From positions 1 to 64,000 of the forward strand of contig NZ_JAATOP010000013.1 of NCBI RefSeq assembly GCF_011806565.1: DNA of 64,000 nt, written 5' to 3'. The position numbers were made by a program, and so were the translations under genes. Shown piece by piece: positions 62,348 through 64,000 of this stretch (position 1 is the stretch's first letter; each line of letters opens with the position of its first letter). Below the pieces are notes generated by a model. The model did not search any database. It was not told the DNA's origin and worked only from the letters and a program-made list of their open reading frames with translations. Source of the stretch: Marivivens donghaensis. GTDB taxonomy: Bacteria; Pseudomonadota; Alphaproteobacteria; Rhodobacterales; Rhodobacteraceae.

Positions 62348-63312
62348 TATGCTACCTCCTGAAGGTCGGCGTGGCAGGCACGGCAATGGCCGATCTCTTT
62401 TTGCAGTACGGGACGGTCGGTCCAGCAACGCTCTTTGACGATCGAACAACGCGGGCTGAACGGGCATCCGGCGGGAAGGCGCGACATGTCCGGCGGCTCG
62501 CCTGCAATGGTCTGAAGGACTTCTTCTTCACGGTCGAAGCGCGGAACGGCCTTGAGCAGACCCTTGGTGTAGGGGTGGGTCGGGCGTTCGAACAGATCGG
62601 AGGTCGTTGCCTGCTCCATGACCTGACCGCCGTACATGACGAGGGTACGGTCACAGAAACCAGCCACAACACCGAGGTCGTGCGTGATGAGGATGACGCC
62701 CGTACCAAAGTCGCGGCGGATGTCACCGAAGAGGTCCATGATCTGCGCCTGAACCGTCACGTCGAGAGCCGTGGTCGGCTCGTCGGCGATGAGCAGCTTC
62801 GGACGGCAAAGCAGAGCCATCGCGATCATGATGCGCTGACGCATACCGCCCGAAAACTCGTGCGGGTACATCGTCACGCGGGCCTTCGCATCAGGGATGC
62901 GAACGGCGTCAAGCATACGCGCGGCCTCGGCCACGGCTTCCTTCTTGGACATGCCCTCGTGCAGGGTGAGCACTTCGGCCATCTGATCCGAAATCCGCAT
63001 GTAGGGATTGAGCGAGGTCATCGGGTCCTGAAAGATCATCGCGATCTCGCGGCTGCGGATCTTGTTGAGCTCGCTCGGGCGCATGGTCAGAAGGTTCTTG
63101 CCCTTGTAGAGCGCCTCGCCTTCCGCAGCACCGTTGCGGGCCAGCAGGCCCATCGCGGCGAATGCGGTCTGGCTTTTGCCCGAACCGGACTCGCCCACGA
63201 TCGCCAGTGTTTCGCCTTCGTTGACCGAGAACGACACACCGTTGACCGCGTTGACGATACCGTCGCCGGTGCGGAATTTGACCTTGAGGTCATTGACTTG
63301 AAGTAGGGTCAT
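62347..63312 (-). CDS. Oligopeptide ABC transporter ATP-binding protein OppD/DppD
   Basis: First ATPase of the peptide importer, 321 residues from the ATG at 63312. Walker A is GESGSGKSQ (about 37-45), the signature is FSGGMRQRIMIAMAL (about 152), Walker B is LLIADEPTTALDVTVQ, and the C-terminal oligo_HPY region includes CPFSPRCSIVKERCW. It follows oppC by 1 bp and overlaps oppF by one base, so the three genes form one unit. Confidence 0.92.
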   Translation of the reverse strand: MTLLQVNDLKVKFRTGDGIVNAVNGVSFSVNEGETLAIVGESGSGKSQTAFAAMGLLARNGAAEGEALYKGKNLLTMRPSELNKIRSREIAMIFQDPMTSLNPYMRISDQMAEVLTLHEGMSKKEAVAEAARMLDAVRIPDAKARVTMYPHEFSGGMRQRIMIAMALLCRPKLLIADEPTTALDVTVQAQIMDLFGDIRRDFGTGVILITHDLGVVAGFCDRTLVMYGGQVMEQATTSDLFERPTHPYTKGLLKAVPRFDREEEVLQTIAGEPPDMSRLPAGCPFSPRCSIVKERCWTDRPVLQKEIGHCRACHADLQEVA

Positions 63313-63313
63313 G

Positions 63314-64000
63314 TCAGCGATCCTTCGGGTCGAGAGCGTCACGCAGACCATCGCCGACAAAGAAGAAGGCGTAGAGCGTGATCAGGAAGAAGAAGAGCGG
63401 GAACGCGAGCATCCAGTAGGTGCCGTAGTTCAGCTGGCTCGCACCATCCGAAATCAGCGCACCAAGCGATGTCTGGGGCTCCTGCACACCAAGACCGAGG
63501 AAGCTGATGAAGCTTTCGGTGATGATGAGTTCGGGGACCAGAAGGGTCGCGTAAACCACGACGATACCGGCAAGGTTCGGAATGATGTGACGCAGGATGA
63601 TCTTGATCGGACGGACGCCGCTGGCAATCGCTGCTTCGACGAATTCCTTGTTCTTGATGGTTAGGGTCTGGCCACGGGCAATACGCGCCATGTTCAGCCA
63701 CGACATCAGGCCGATACCGACGAAAAGCATGGTCGGCGAACGTCCGAAGATCACCAGAAGAAGGATGATCACGAACATGAACGGGATCGCCAGCAGGATG
63801 TCGACGATACGCATCATGATGTTGTCGACACGGCCACCGAAGTAACCCGAAATCGCACCGTAAAGGGTGCCAACCACAACAGCTACGATACTGCCGACAA
63901 CGCCAACGAGGATCGAGATGCGCGTGCCCTGAACGACGCGGACATAGAGGTCGCGTCCTTCTTTTTCGAGGCCGAAGTAGTGCTGGTTTTCCATCGACGG
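63314..64000 (-). CDS. Oligopeptide ABC transporter permease OppC/DppC (5' end outside window)
   Basis: Inner-membrane permease of the peptide importer, cut by the right edge. The open frame continues to base 64000 and the visible 228 residues begin inside the family's usual first third: HYFGLEKEGRDLYVRVVQGTRIS corresponds to the FGTDxxGRD segment. The EAA coupling motif appears as EAAIASGVRPIKIILRHIIPN near 140-160 of the visible part. Five membrane helices are visible. The apparent ATG at 63994 is internal. Confidence 0.9.
   Translation of the reverse strand, partial: PSMENQHYFGLEKEGRDLYVRVVQGTRISILVGVVGSIVAVVVGTLYGAISGYFGGRVDNIMMRIVDILLAIPFMFVIILLLVIFGRSPTMLFVGIGLMSWLNMARIARGQTLTIKNKEFVEAAIASGVRPIKIILRHIIPNLAGIVVVYATLLVPELIITESFISFLGLGVQEPQTSLGALISDGASQLNYGTYWMLAFPLFFFLITLYAFFFVGDGLRDALDPKDR

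Overview
The window is a high-GC alphaproteobacterial chromosome segment, most likely from Rhodobacterales (Roseobacter group). The evidence is the mreBCD-mrdA-mrdB arrangement, a cluster of GANTC (CcrM) sites, a TTAA-N7-TTAA CtrA-type box, the fused IolC-DUF2090 protein, DUF882, DUF2793 and DUF6653 proteins, and several RTX proteins. No genus can be named. There is no rRNA, CRISPR array, insertion sequence or recognisable prophage. One tRNA gene, tRNA-Gln(TTG), is present.

Layout. (1) 1-7026: a long regulatory leader, then the complete rod-shape operon mreB-mreC-mreD-mrdA-mrdB, translationally coupled to a 2-hydroxyacid dehydrogenase. (2) 7027-18225: housekeeping and accessory genes: SseB-like protein, uracil-DNA glycosylase-like protein, NhaA antiporter, a KpsT/KpsE-type capsule export pair without its permease, a BON-MscS channel, tRNA-Gln, RlmF, a BKACE enzyme, a flavoprotein and an EamA transporter. 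(3) 18361-39321: about 21 kb for inositol and related polyol catabolism in two opposed blocks. The minus-strand block has iolB, iolD and iolC-DUF2090, a small monooxygenase, two TIM-barrel epimerases, an inositol dehydrogenase, a sugar ABC importer and a fatty-acid-hydroxylase-like protein. The plus-strand block has two LacI regulators, a TIM-barrel isomerase, an SDR, three Gfo/Idh/MocA dehydrogenases and iolE. Three genes here are broken as written: an epimerase (frameshift), the importer's substrate-binding protein (frameshift) and a PhyH-type dioxygenase (nonsense codon plus internal deletion).

(4) 39272-53685: cell-surface and envelope genes: a membrane-anchored LuxR-type regulator, an Asp/Gly repeat secreted protein, cardiolipin synthase, a CPA1 antiporter, a DUF2793 protein, three RTX proteins, a Wza/KpsD-type export lipoprotein, UDP-galactopyranose mutase and a galactofuranosyltransferase-like enzyme. 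(5) 53686-58048: a SorC-type regulator, deoC and a double-domain aldehyde dehydrogenase, probably a deoxyribose operon. (6) 58195-64000: a DUF882 peptidase, ilvD, and an oppC-oppD-oppF peptide importer that runs off the right edge.

Regulation visible in the sequence: two LacI regulators each lie beside a distinct palindromic motif. One motif (CCAAT[T/C]TGTATCA) recurs upstream of iolC and between lacI-1 and the divergent importer operon. The other (TGACGT-N4-ACGTCA) brackets lacI-2. These suggest a two-regulator polyol regulon. All functional statements rest on family recognition from the translated sequence; no searches were run.
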